The notes beneath the pieces were generated by a model. It worked only from the letters and a program-made list of their open reading frames with translations, searched no databases and had not been told where the DNA came from. Shown here piece after piece: positions 49,851 through 57,884 of a DNA stretch of 64,000 nucleotides. Position 1 is the first letter of the stretch. The number at the start of each line of letters is the position of its first letter. The translations under genes were made by a program, and so were the position numbers. This DNA comes from Telluria beijingensis. GTDB lineage: Bacteria > Pseudomonadota > Gammaproteobacteria > Burkholderiales > Burkholderiaceae_D. The DNA lies in assembly GCF_030770395.1 (NCBI RefSeq), contig NZ_CP132480.1:4954323-5018322 (forward strand). Reading direction: 5' to 3'.

Positions 49851-52270
49851 GGCTGCAGTTGCCGGCACTGCTGGCGCTGTTGCCGCTGGCCGCGGCGGCG
49901 CAGCCCTACAATGCCGAGACCACCTACCGCAAGCTAGCCGCCGACTATCCGTTCATCCGCATCGCGGCCAGCACGGCGCCGGGCCCGGTGCAGGTGCGCA
50001 AGGACGTGGTGTACGCGCGTCGCGGCGACCTCGATCTGGCGCTGGACCTGTACCTGCCAGGCCCGGCCCGCCAGGCGGCGCCGCTGGTCGTGCTGGTCCA
50101 TGGCGGAGGGTGGCGCAGCGGAGATCGCAGCGAGATGGCGCCGCTGGCGGCGCGCCTGGCCGCGCGCGGCTATGCGGCGGCCAGCGTCAGCTACCGCCTG
50201 TCCGGCCAGGCGCGCTATCCGGCGGCGGTCGATGACGTCCGGGATGCCGTGGCCTGGCTGCGCGCGAATGCCGCGCGTTTCAATCTCGATCCGGGCCGCG
50301 TGGCGATCGCAGGCGGTTCGGCAGGCGGACAGATCGCCTCGCTGGTCGGCATGACGGATGCCGGCGCCCTGCGCGCGGTCGTGAATATCGACGGACTGTC
50401 CGACTTCACGTCCACCGAAGCGCTGCGCCACGAAGACGATCCCGCCAAGAATCCGTCGGCGGCCGGCGCCTGGTTCGGTGGACGCTATGCCGAACAACGC
50501 GCGCTGTGGCATGCGGCCTCGCCGATCGCCCATGTCGACAAGGCGAGCCCGCCGGTGCTGTTCATCGTCAGCGGCGCGCCGCGCTTTTCGGCCGGGCGCG
50601 AGGCAATGAGCGCGAAACTGCAGGGCCATGGCATCCTGGCCGAGACCGTGGCGCTGCCGGGCACCCCGCATGCATTCTGGCTGTTCGATCCGTGGCTGGC
50701 GCCGACCGTCGATGCGATGGACGATTTCCTCGGCCGCGTGCTCGGCAAGCCGCCGGCGCGCGCGCCGTGGTCGCCCGACCTGGGCAATGGCCGCTACCGC
50801 AATCCGATCCTGCACGCCGACTATTCCGATCCGGACGTGATCCGCGTCGGCGACACCTACTACATGGTGGCGTCGAGCTTCGCCAATGCGCCCGGCCTGC
50901 CGCTATTGACCTCGAAGGACATGGTCAACTGGGAGCTGGTGGGCCATGCGCTGCCGCGCCTCGTGCCCGTGGCGGCGTTCGCGGCGCCGCAGCACGGCAA
51001 GGGCGTGTGGGCGCCATGCCTGCGCTATCACGACGGCAAATTCTGGATCTTTTATCCGGACCCTGACCAGGGCGTGTTCGTCACCACTTCTACCAGTTTC
51101 ACCGGGCCATGGAGCGCGCCGCATTTGATCTTGCCGGGCAAGGGCATCATCGACCCCACCCCGCTGTGGGACGACGATGGCCAGGCGTGGCTGCTGCACG
51201 CCTGGGCCGAGAGTCGCGCCGGATTTAACAACGTGCTGACCCTGCGTCGCATGGCGCCGGACGGACGCAGCCTGCTCGACGAGGGCGGCAAGGTGGTCAT
51301 CGACGGCAACCGCCTGCCGGCCTACCGCACGCTGGAAGGGCCGAAGCTGTACAAGAAGGATGGCTGGTACTACGTGTTCGCGCCTGCCGGTGGCGTGGAA
51401 CACGGCTGGCAATCGGTGTTCCGTTCGCGCTCGATCGAGGGGCCTTACGAAGACCGCATCGTGCTGGCCCAGTCGACCACCGATATCAATGGCCCGCACC
51501 AGGGCGCCTGGGTCTCGACGCCGGAAGGGACAGACTGGTTCTTCCACTTCCAGGACAAGCGCGCCTATGGCCGCGTGGTGCACTTGCAGCCGATGCGCTG
51601 GCAGGACGGCTGGCCGCTGATCGGCGCGCCGTCAAGCGCGCCGGGTGTCGGACAGCCGGTGCTGGAGCATGCCAAGCCGGTAGCGGGCGCCTTCGCGCGG
51701 CGCGAGCCTGCCGTTGGCGATGAATTCGATGGCAGCAAGCTCGGACCCCAGTGGCAATGGGCGGGCAACTGGCAGGCCGACTGGTATGCGATCGGCGACG
51801 GCAAGCTGCGCCTGATGGCCCAGCCGTCGGCGCCGCTGCGCCAGCTGGCGTCGGTGCTGACCCATAAATTCGTGGCGCCGACCTTCAGCGCGACGGCCAG
51901 CGTCAGCCTGGATGCATTGCGCGACGGCGACCAGGCCGGCTTCGGGATTGCCGGGCTGGCAGACAACTGGTTCGGCGTGCGCCGCGTCGATGGCGCCGCA
52001 CGCATCGTGATGGTGCGCTGTGGGGAAGGCGGGCCGTGCGTTGACGAGGTGGGCCCGGTGCTGCCGCGTTTTGACGCCCGCCTGCGCATCGACGTAACGG
52101 ATGGCGCAAGGGTCGCGTTTTCGTATAGTCCCGATGGTGGGCGCTTCGTACCGCTCGGCGCGCCGTTCGAAGCACGCATGGGGCGCTGGGTCGGTGCGCA
52201 ACTGGCCTTGTTCGCCACCGGGGCGCCCGGCGCGCAAGCCGCGATCGACTACGTGCGGATCACGCCCTGA
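49847..52270 (+). CDS. Bifunctional secreted esterase-GH43 hydrolase
   Basis: An 807-residue two-enzyme fusion. A signal peptide covers about residues 1-18. The N-terminal BD-FAE/carboxylesterase-like alpha/beta hydrolase has HGGGWRSGDRSE (oxyanion hole, near 85), the nucleophile GGSAGG (near 157) and GTPHAFW with the His (near 275). A GH43 five-bladed propeller starts near residue 318 (ADYSDPDVI with the base Asp), with IIDPTPLWDDDG and LEGPKLYKKDGWYY (acid Glu near 496). A beta-sandwich (DEFDGSKLGPQWQW onward) ends the protein. It probably removes acyl groups and arabinose/xylose from pectin side chains. Start GTG overlaps the epimerase stop. Confidence 0.87.
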   Translation: MRLQLPALLALLPLAAAAQPYNAETTYRKLAADYPFIRIAASTAPGPVQVRKDVVYARRGDLDLALDLYLPGPARQAAPLVVLVHGGGWRSGDRSEMAPLAARLAARGYAAASVSYRLSGQARYPAAVDDVRDAVAWLRANAARFNLDPGRVAIAGGSAGGQIASLVGMTDAGALRAVVNIDGLSDFTSTEALRHEDDPAKNPSAAGAWFGGRYAEQRALWHAASPIAHVDKASPPVLFIVSGAPRFSAGREAMSAKLQGHGILAETVALPGTPHAFWLFDPWLAPTVDAMDDFLGRVLGKPPARAPWSPDLGNGRYRNPILHADYSDPDVIRVGDTYYMVASSFANAPGLPLLTSKDMVNWELVGHALPRLVPVAAFAAPQHGKGVWAPCLRYHDGKFWIFYPDPDQGVFVTTSTSFTGPWSAPHLILPGKGIIDPTPLWDDDGQAWLLHAWAESRAGFNNVLTLRRMAPDGRSLLDEGGKVVIDGNRLPAYRTLEGPKLYKKDGWYYVFAPAGGVEHGWQSVFRSRSIEGPYEDRIVLAQSTTDINGPHQGAWVSTPEGTDWFFHFQDKRAYGRVVHLQPMRWQDGWPLIGAPSSAPGVGQPVLEHAKPVAGAFARREPAVGDEFDGSKLGPQWQWAGNWQADWYAIGDGKLRLMAQPSAPLRQLASVLTHKFVAPTFSATASVSLDALRDGDQAGFGIAGLADNWFGVRRVDGAARIVMVRCGEGGPCVDEVGPVLPRFDARLRIDVTDGARVAFSYSPDGGRFVPLGAPFEARMGRWVGAQLALFATGAPGAQAAIDYVRITP

Positions 52271-52276
52271 TGCAGG

Positions 52277-55200
52277 TCAGGGCTGGGGTTTCCATCCAGC
52301 GCCGCCATTGAAACGACCGAATACGGCGCCACGGTTCGACCGCCGGCGCGCTTCTTCCTCCCCCATGCGGTAGGCGCCGAATTCGACCGACCTGCCGTCC
52401 GGCGCCACGTTGCCGTGTTCGCGCCAGCCCGATACCACGTCGCCGGTGCGTGGATTCGGCAACGGCTGGCGCAGCCAGGCATCCTTGGCGATATGGTCAT
52501 CGACCGTGTTGCCGATGAAGGTCACATTGTCCCAGGTGTGGGCAGTGCCTGGCGAACGCGCCAGGTAGACGCTCCCTGTCGCAGGCCGATTGCCGGTAGG
52601 CCCGGTACCGTGCGTCAGCCGCGAGCGCAGGAAGACGAAGCCGGGGTCGTTGCGTTCCACGGTCCTGGCCTGCACCAGGTAGCCGCTGTTGTCCGGTGAC
52701 GCGCTGTCGCCCACGCTGCGGATCTCGCTCTCCTCGAACAGCGCTGCGCGGTTGTGTCCCCAGATGAAGTCGACGTTGCCCTCGACCAGCGAGCGGTAGA
52801 CCCAGGCATAGCCGGTCAGCTGCAAGGTGTCCTGCTCGCTGACGAAGGCGGCGTTGCGGGCGATGAAGCGGCCCTGGTCGTTGCTGAAGAATAGCGTCTC
52901 GGCCTGGGCCGAGTGGCCGTCGCTGCGGCGGGTCGTGTTGTGCAGGGTCAGGTCGCGGATTTCGAGCAGGTCGCTACCCTGGGCCAGGAACAGCGCCCGG
53001 CCTTCGGAGCCTGGATTGCGCGCGTCGCTGTTGGCGGCGCGGACGATCGTGGATTCGCGACTCTGGCCGCGCACCATCACATTGTCCTTGTCGCGCAGGT
53101 AGAGCAGTTCGGGATAGACGCCATCGCGCACGTGGACGGTCACCGTTTTCGCCCGTGGCAGCGTCATCGCATGGTCCAGCGCTCCCTGCACGGTACGGAA
53201 ATCGGCGCGGCCGTCGTCGTCCACCGTCACGCTGTCGCCCACCGGCGCGAAGGCGGTAGTGCGGAAGGTCCAGCGCGCGCCCCGGAACCCTCGAATGCGC
53301 AGAAGGGCAGGATCGACCACCGCCTCGTACTCCACCCCATGGTCGAGCAGCAAGGGCAGGCGCACGCGCACGGCATCGCCATCGACCGTGATCGCATGGT
53401 GACGCAGCAGGCGTTCCTTTCCCTTGGGACCGAGGGCGATGACCGTCTCGCCCGGGCGGATGGTCGCAACCAGGGCCCGGTCGTGACGCCGTACGATGCG
53501 CACGCTGCCGGCGCCGCTCAGGACGGGCGTCTGCTTGAATGTCATCAGCAGCGGCGTGTCGGGCGGCACGCCGCGCTCCGCGTGGGCTGGACGCAGGCGG
53601 GCCGCCGGCAGCGCGGTGCGCGCGGGGCCAGCGAAGGACTGGCCGACCTCGAGTGCGAATGCCACCTGGCTCCACGCGGGATCGGCGCCGCCGACCGTGA
53701 TGGCGGCGTGGCCCGGCCGGTGCGGAGTCACCAGCAAACCGCCATCGGACAGCGCGACCGAGGCGATGGCGGGATCGCTCGAGGTGGCTGAGGTGGCATG
53801 GCCGGCGATGACGATGCGCTCGGCTTCGTCGCCAGCCTGCAGCGCCAGCGTGTTGGCGCCAAGCCGCAGCGCGATGCGTTCGGCGGGCAGGTCGGCCGGA
53901 CCGTCGCGCAGCCCGAGCAGCGTGTGTCCTGCGACATCCCATGCCGCCGGCGCACTGGCCGCGAGCGGCGCGACCTGGCTCGACGTCACCCGTTCGCCAT
54001 CGATCCAGGCCGACAGCAGCCCGTCCTGGTTCTGCACGCGCAGCACCAGCGGCGTGCCCGCCAGCGGCGCGCGGCGCCGCACCTGCTTCAGGCGCACCGG
54101 CGCGCCGCCACGCGCTTCGAGCAGTTCAATCTGGAGCGTGGCGCCGCCGTCGATGGCGCGCACGCTGGCGCCATGCCAGTCGTCTCGGTCATCGCGCCGG
54201 GCCTGCAGCACGAACGGCGCGTCTCCCGCGCCCAGCACCAGCCTGGCCTCGACGAAGCCGCTCGCCGGATCGAGCGGGCGAGGTCCTGCATGGTCCAGCA
54301 CGTGCCGCGGCACCGCCTGCGCGGGCAGGGCCTCGAAACGGTAGGGAACGCGCCAGCCGACGTCGCCGCCGTAGGCGCAGCCGGCAAGCGGCTGGCCGTT
54401 GAGGATCGATCCTTCGTCGACGTACACGCCGGCCGTACCGCCCGGCGCCCGCACCACGTGGGCGCAGTCGCGCGCGCCCTGGACCTCATACGCATTGGCA
54501 TGCGAGACGATATGGGCTTCGGTGCCGACGCCCACGCTGTAGGCGTGCGCGTACACGGGATGCTTGCGGTCCCCGATATGGTAGTTGTTCAGCAGGTGCA
54601 CCTGGCCGTAGCGCACGCGCGGCGCACGCTCGCTGACGTGCTCGAACAGATTGGCCTTGAAGGTCACGCGCAGGTGTTCGCGGTCGCCGACGGCGCGGTC
54701 GCTGCCACCCACCAGCGTATTCTTCTCATGCAGGGCGAAACGGTTATAGGTGACGCTGACGAAGTCCGATCCATTGGTGATGTCCAGCGCGCCGTCATGG
54801 CACTGCTTCGGCATGCCGTTCTCGACCGGCTGGGTATCGTCGGTCACCGGGGCGTCCGTGAAGCTGTTGTGGTCGATCCAGACGTGGTGGGCATTCGAGA
54901 CGCTGATGCCGTCGTAGCGCGAGTTCCAGTTGCCCTTCGCGCCATCCTTCGGATCCCATTTCGGTTCGACGTCGCAGGGATTGCGCAGTTGCAGGTTGCG
55001 CACGATGACCTGCGACACGCCGGACACGCTCAGGCTGGCGTTGACGAAGCCGGCGTCCGGCGTCACGCCGACCAGTGTCGTGTTCGACGGTATGCGCACC
55101 ACGCTGCGCCGCGCCTGGTCGGCGCTGTCGCTGAACGGGCGGTCCCCACGCATGTCGATGCTGGCCGCCACGCGCACGATGCGGGCGGGCGCCTGGGCGC

Positions 55201-55369
55201 CCAGCGCCGCCAGCAATTCTTCCGGGCTGCGCACCGTGTAGACATGGCCTGGCGCCGCCATTGCGCCGCCGCGCGTGCCGCCGTCCTGCGAAGCCCATCC
55301 GTCAAAGGGCGCATGCTGGCGTTCGCCAACAACTGCTGCCAGCGCCAGCGCTGCCAGAGTGGCGCTCAT
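52277..55369 (-). CDS. Multidomain pectate lyase (PL1)-pectin methylesterase (CE8)
   Basis: A 1030-residue fusion. Residues about 40-370 are a PL1 pectate lyase, with HHVWIDHNSFTDAP, DGALDITNGSDFVSVTYNRF, HEKNTLVGGSD and RAPRVRYGQVHLLNNYH. A linker of about 340 residues has a laminin-G-like region (RLVLGAGDAPFVLQARRDD) and Ig-like parts. From about 712 is a CE8 methylesterase: QAETLFFSNDQGRF, EQDTLQLTG and the active-site GNVDFIWG near 863. One protein could thus de-esterify and cleave pectin. The signal peptide is weak (MSATLAALALAAVVG). The ATG overlaps the CE12 stop. It is convergent with the GH43 fusion, 6 bp apart. Confidence 0.9.
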   Translation of the reverse strand: MSATLAALALAAVVGERQHAPFDGWASQDGGTRGGAMAAPGHVYTVRSPEELLAALGAQAPARIVRVAASIDMRGDRPFSDSADQARRSVVRIPSNTTLVGVTPDAGFVNASLSVSGVSQVIVRNLQLRNPCDVEPKWDPKDGAKGNWNSRYDGISVSNAHHVWIDHNSFTDAPVTDDTQPVENGMPKQCHDGALDITNGSDFVSVTYNRFALHEKNTLVGGSDRAVGDREHLRVTFKANLFEHVSERAPRVRYGQVHLLNNYHIGDRKHPVYAHAYSVGVGTEAHIVSHANAYEVQGARDCAHVVRAPGGTAGVYVDEGSILNGQPLAGCAYGGDVGWRVPYRFEALPAQAVPRHVLDHAGPRPLDPASGFVEARLVLGAGDAPFVLQARRDDRDDWHGASVRAIDGGATLQIELLEARGGAPVRLKQVRRRAPLAGTPLVLRVQNQDGLLSAWIDGERVTSSQVAPLAASAPAAWDVAGHTLLGLRDGPADLPAERIALRLGANTLALQAGDEAERIVIAGHATSATSSDPAIASVALSDGGLLVTPHRPGHAAITVGGADPAWSQVAFALEVGQSFAGPARTALPAARLRPAHAERGVPPDTPLLMTFKQTPVLSGAGSVRIVRRHDRALVATIRPGETVIALGPKGKERLLRHHAITVDGDAVRVRLPLLLDHGVEYEAVVDPALLRIRGFRGARWTFRTTAFAPVGDSVTVDDDGRADFRTVQGALDHAMTLPRAKTVTVHVRDGVYPELLYLRDKDNVMVRGQSRESTIVRAANSDARNPGSEGRALFLAQGSDLLEIRDLTLHNTTRRSDGHSAQAETLFFSNDQGRFIARNAAFVSEQDTLQLTGYAWVYRSLVEGNVDFIWGHNRAALFEESEIRSVGDSASPDNSGYLVQARTVERNDPGFVFLRSRLTHGTGPTGNRPATGSVYLARSPGTAHTWDNVTFIGNTVDDHIAKDAWLRQPLPNPRTGDVVSGWREHGNVAPDGRSVEFGAYRMGEEEARRRSNRGAVFGRFNGGAGWKPQP

Positions 55370-56082
55370 CGTGCGCTCCCGAAGGCGGCGACGATGGCAG
55401 GCACACGCCGCCGCAACTCGCCGGCCACCATGCCGGCGTAGCGTTCGGCGCCGGCCGGCCCCACGTGCGTGTGGTCGAAGTTGGCGCCGGCGCGGGCCAG
55501 GGCATCGGCCTTGTCCGGCCCCATGGCCTGGATGTCGGCCATCGACAGTGCGTTCAGGTCGAGCAGCGGGGCGTTCGTCTCGCGCGCGACCTGGCGCACG
55601 GCGGCCGACCAGGGGGCGAGGTCGTCATGCACCCAGGCGCCGCGGAAGCTGCGGCGGCTCAGGGGCGTCACCAGCACAGGAATGCCGCCGGCCGCGCGCG
55701 CCTCCATCACGTAGCGCCGCATATTGGCCGGGAATTCATGCACGTAGTCGGTCGAACGCCCCGGCTTGCCCGGCTGGTCGTTGTGGCCGAACTGGATCAG
55801 TACATAGCTTGCCGCGAAGCCGTCGGTCGCCGAGAGCAGCGATCGCACCTCGTCCCAGCGCCCCTCGACGCGAAAGCTCCCCGAACTGCGCCCACCGCGC
55901 GCCAGGTTGTGGCAGGCGGTGTCAGGCGTGAGGCGCGCGCACAGGGCGTCGCCATAGCCGGTGCTGCTGGCCATGGTGGAGTCGCCGACGAGGATCACGC
56001 GCAGCGGCTTGTCGGGCGCGGCGATGGCGCCGGCCGCGAAGAGAGACAGCAGGAGGGGGCGGGCACGAGGAAATACAGGCAT
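55366..56082 (-). CDS. Rhamnogalacturonan acetylesterase (CE12, SGNH)
   Basis: A 238-residue secreted deacetylase for rhamnogalacturonan or pectin. The signal peptide ends near residue 22. SGNH blocks are intact: GDSTMAS (Ser35), ARGGRSSGSF (Gly), IQFGHNDQPG (Asn) and NFDHTHVGPAGAE (Asp/His). This set is typical of RhgT/YesT-like enzymes. ATG 56082 has GGAG 7 bases upstream; a TTG two codons earlier is rejected. It leads a two-gene operon with the PL1-CE8 fusion and has operator C1 within its promoter. Confidence 0.9.
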   Translation of the reverse strand: MPVFPRARPLLLSLFAAGAIAAPDKPLRVILVGDSTMASSTGYGDALCARLTPDTACHNLARGGRSSGSFRVEGRWDEVRSLLSATDGFAASYVLIQFGHNDQPGKPGRSTDYVHEFPANMRRYVMEARAAGGIPVLVTPLSRRSFRGAWVHDDLAPWSAAVRQVARETNAPLLDLNALSMADIQAMGPDKADALARAGANFDHTHVGPAGAERYAGMVAGELRRRVPAIVAAFGSAR

Positions 56083-56106
56083 GGGCAAACTCCAGGGGTT
56101 TGCCCG

Positions 56107-56135
56107 ATTCTATTTTGGCCTGACCAATTAAGCAA
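56107..56135 (-). promoter_or_regulatory. Predicted CE12 promoter with operator in the spacer
   Basis: On the minus strand, -35 TTGCTT (56130-56135) and -10 TAGAAT (56107-56112) are 17 bp apart, and the spacer holds operator C1. Same arrangement as the GH105 and GntR promoters. Confidence 0.62.
56115..56127. promoter_or_regulatory. GntR-type operator C1
   Basis: TTGGCCTGACCAA, the reverse complement of the consensus TTGGTCAGGCCAA. Centred in the CE12 promoter spacer, 21 bp from C2. Confidence 0.76.
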
Positions 56136-56148
56136 GCGGTCAGGCCAT
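56136..56148. promoter_or_regulatory. GntR-type operator C2 (weaker)
   Basis: GCGGTCAGGCCAT: right half intact, left two bases changed. It sits just upstream of the CE12 -35 and 9 bp from the end of the GntR gene. Confidence 0.55.
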
Positions 56149-56156
56149 TTGAATGC

Positions 56157-56855
56157 TCAGCCGCGTGAGAAGGTGCGCGTGACGCGCTCGAGGTGGGCGC
56201 GCATCGCGGCGCGCGCTCCCGGCGCGTCGTGGGAGGCGATGGCGGCCAGGATGTTGCGGTGGTCGAGCAGGGTCTGCTTGCGCAATTCCTCGGTCTGGAA
56301 GTGTTCCTTCAGCTTGTGCCACAGGCTGCCGCGCTGGTTCCACAGGTATTCGATCACCCCGACCATGGCGGTATTGCCGGTGGCGCGCGCCAGCGCCAGG
56401 TGGAAGTTGCGGTCGGCGTTTTCGTTGCTGGCGCGGTCGTCGTGCTGGCGTTCCATCTCTTCGACCGCCTTCAGGATGGCGTCGATGGCCGAATCGGTGG
56501 CGTTCTTGGCGGCCAGTGCCGCGATCTCGGATTCGATCATGCGGCGCGCGGCCAGCACTTCGAACGGGCCGGGGCCGGCCTCGGGCACGTCGGACGGCGC
56601 GACCGCCTTCTCGCTGACATAGACACCGGAGCCGCCGCGCACCTCGACGATCTCGGACAGTTCCAGCACGATCAGCGCCTCGCGCAGCGACGCCCGGCTG
56701 ACCTCGAGCTTGGCGGCCAGTTCGCGTTCCGCCGGCAGCCGGGTGCCGGGCTGGATGTTCTCATCCCGGATCAGGTCCTGGATGCGCGCGGCGACGACGC
56801 GGTAGAGTCGTGGTTCGCCCTGGCTAGTCTCGGTGCTGGCTGGTGCTTTTTTCAT
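56157..56855 (-). CDS. FadR-type GntR regulator (FCD domain) 1
   Basis: A 232-residue regulator. The N-terminal GntR winged helix (residues about 15-80) has GTRLPAERELAAKLEVSRASLREALIVLELSEIVEVRGGSG-type features. The C-terminal FCD helical domain follows, with NFHLALARATGN and LDHRNILAAIASHDAPGARAAM supplying the usual metal or ligand His/Asp set. It probably senses galacturonate, galactarate or a pathway intermediate. Its own promoter contains operator D, so autoregulation is likely. It is divergent from the second GntR gene. Confidence 0.88.
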   Translation of the reverse strand: MKKAPASTETSQGEPRLYRVVAARIQDLIRDENIQPGTRLPAERELAAKLEVSRASLREALIVLELSEIVEVRGGSGVYVSEKAVAPSDVPEAGPGPFEVLAARRMIESEIAALAAKNATDSAIDAILKAVEEMERQHDDRASNENADRNFHLALARATGNTAMVGVIEYLWNQRGSLWHKLKEHFQTEELRKQTLLDHRNILAAIASHDAPGARAAMRAHLERVTRTFSRG

Positions 56856-56907
56856 GTGGCGAATGCGCTCTCGGCTCGATGACCGGTGGGTAAGTGACGG
56901 TCACACG

Positions 56908-56936
56908 ATTCTAATTTGGCCAGACCAATCCCGCAA
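56908..56936 (-). promoter_or_regulatory. Predicted promoter of GntR gene 1 with operator in the spacer
   Basis: On the minus strand, -35 TTGCGG (56931-56936) and -10 TAGAAT (56908-56913) are 17 bp apart, with operator D in the spacer. Sequence around it is nearly the same as at 46490-46518. Confidence 0.62.
56916..56928. promoter_or_regulatory. GntR-type operator D
   Basis: TTGGCCAGACCAA, one T/C change from the perfect copy B2. It lies between the two divergent GntR genes and could control both. Confidence 0.75.
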
Positions 56937-56949
56937 GGTGGACATACCA

Positions 56950-56986
56950 ATGTCTGGAGAAAAGACGTCTGCTCATAAGATGTCTG
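56950..56986. repeat. Three AYGTCTG direct repeats, 15-bp period
   Basis: ATGTCTG at 56950-56956, ACGTCTG at 56965-56971 and ATGTCTG at 56980-56986 start exactly 15 bp apart. They lie upstream of a TATAAT and before the second GntR gene. They may be protein-binding repeats. Confidence 0.45.
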
Positions 56987-57002
56987 ACGACTTGTTGTGG
57001 GG

Positions 57003-57008
57003 TATAAT
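57003..57008 (+). promoter_or_regulatory. -10 hexamer of GntR gene 2
   Basis: An exact TATAAT 38 bp before the ATG at 57046. No convincing -35 lies at 16-18 bp, so the promoter may need an activator; the three AYGTCTG repeats end 16 bp upstream. Confidence 0.5.
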
Positions 57009-57045
57009 CCAAGGACTTTTCCATATTTATTCACCGTATCCAATC

Positions 57046-57774
57046 ATGGTTCCTCCGCAGCGTAAGCACCGCAGTCTGGCCCAGGGCGTGGTCGAGCAGG
57101 TCACCGCCATCATCCGCGACGGCGTTCTCAAGCCGGGCGACAAGCTGCCCACCGAATCGTCGCTAATGGCGCAGCATGGCGTCAGCCGCACCGTGGTGCG
57201 CGAGGCGATCTCGCACCTGCAGGCCGCCGGCCTGGTGCAGACCCGGCATGGCATCGGCACCTTCGTGCTGGACCGTCCGAACTCCAGCCTGGGCCTGGAT
57301 GCCGAGAACATCCTGACCCTGCGCGACGTGCTGTCCATCCTCGAGCTGCGCATCGGCGTCGAGACCGAAACGGCCGGCCTGGCGGCCAGCCGCCGCAGCG
57401 AGTTGCAGGTGACGGAGCTGGCCGGCGCACTGGCCGAGATGCAGCAGGCGATGGCCGAGGGCAGGTCGGCGGTGGAGGCCGACAAGCGCTTCCACCTCTT
57501 GATCGCCCAGGCCACCGGCAACCGCTATTTCGTCGATATCCTGGCCCAGCTGGGCAATGCCATCATCCCGCGCGCGCGCCTGAACACGCCGGTGCTGGAG
57601 CAGGACAAGCCGGCCGCGTTCAACGAGCGCGTCAGTCGCGAACACGACGATATCTTCCGCGCCGTCGAGCGCCAGGATCCCGAGGCGGCGCGCGCGGCGA
57701 TGCGCACCCATCTGTCCAACAGCCGCGAGCGGCTGGTGCAGGCCCAGCGCCGGCTGGAGGGCAAGGTGGCCTGA
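57046..57774 (+). CDS. FadR-type GntR regulator (FCD domain) 2
   Basis: A 242-residue GntR regulator. The winged helix shows SLAQGVVEQVTAIIRDGVLKPGD and GVSRTVVREAISHLQAAGLV; the FCD domain has RFHLLIAQATGNRYF and REHDDIFRAVERQDPEAARAAM. The protein is clearly different from regulator 1. Start is uncertain: ATG 57046 gives a normal N-terminus and follows a TATAAT, but has no ribosome site. ATG 56950 is in frame with AAGGTGG before it and would add 32 atypical residues. It lies 110 bp upstream of kdgD in the same direction and may control that operon. Confidence 0.85.
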   Translation: MVPPQRKHRSLAQGVVEQVTAIIRDGVLKPGDKLPTESSLMAQHGVSRTVVREAISHLQAAGLVQTRHGIGTFVLDRPNSSLGLDAENILTLRDVLSILELRIGVETETAGLAASRRSELQVTELAGALAEMQQAMAEGRSAVEADKRFHLLIAQATGNRYFVDILAQLGNAIIPRARLNTPVLEQDKPAAFNERVSREHDDIFRAVERQDPEAARAAMRTHLSNSRERLVQAQRRLEGKVA

Positions 57775-57810
57775 GGCCATCCATATTTTGCTTGCGGGTC
57801 TGCCGTTTAG

Positions 57811-57830
57811 GTTGTACGATGACTTACAAC
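57811..57830. promoter_or_regulatory. Dyad operator upstream of kdgD
   Basis: GTTGTA and TACAAC separated by 8 bp, a 6-bp arm dyad; one further inner pair (G/C) is also symmetric. It differs from the TTGGTC palindrome, suggesting that a different regulator, perhaps GntR 2, controls kdgD. It ends 54 bp before the ATG. Confidence 0.6.
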
Positions 57831-57884
57831 ATGCTTCATCGACACAACATAAATCAATCAACCTGGACCTGAACGGAGACCCGA

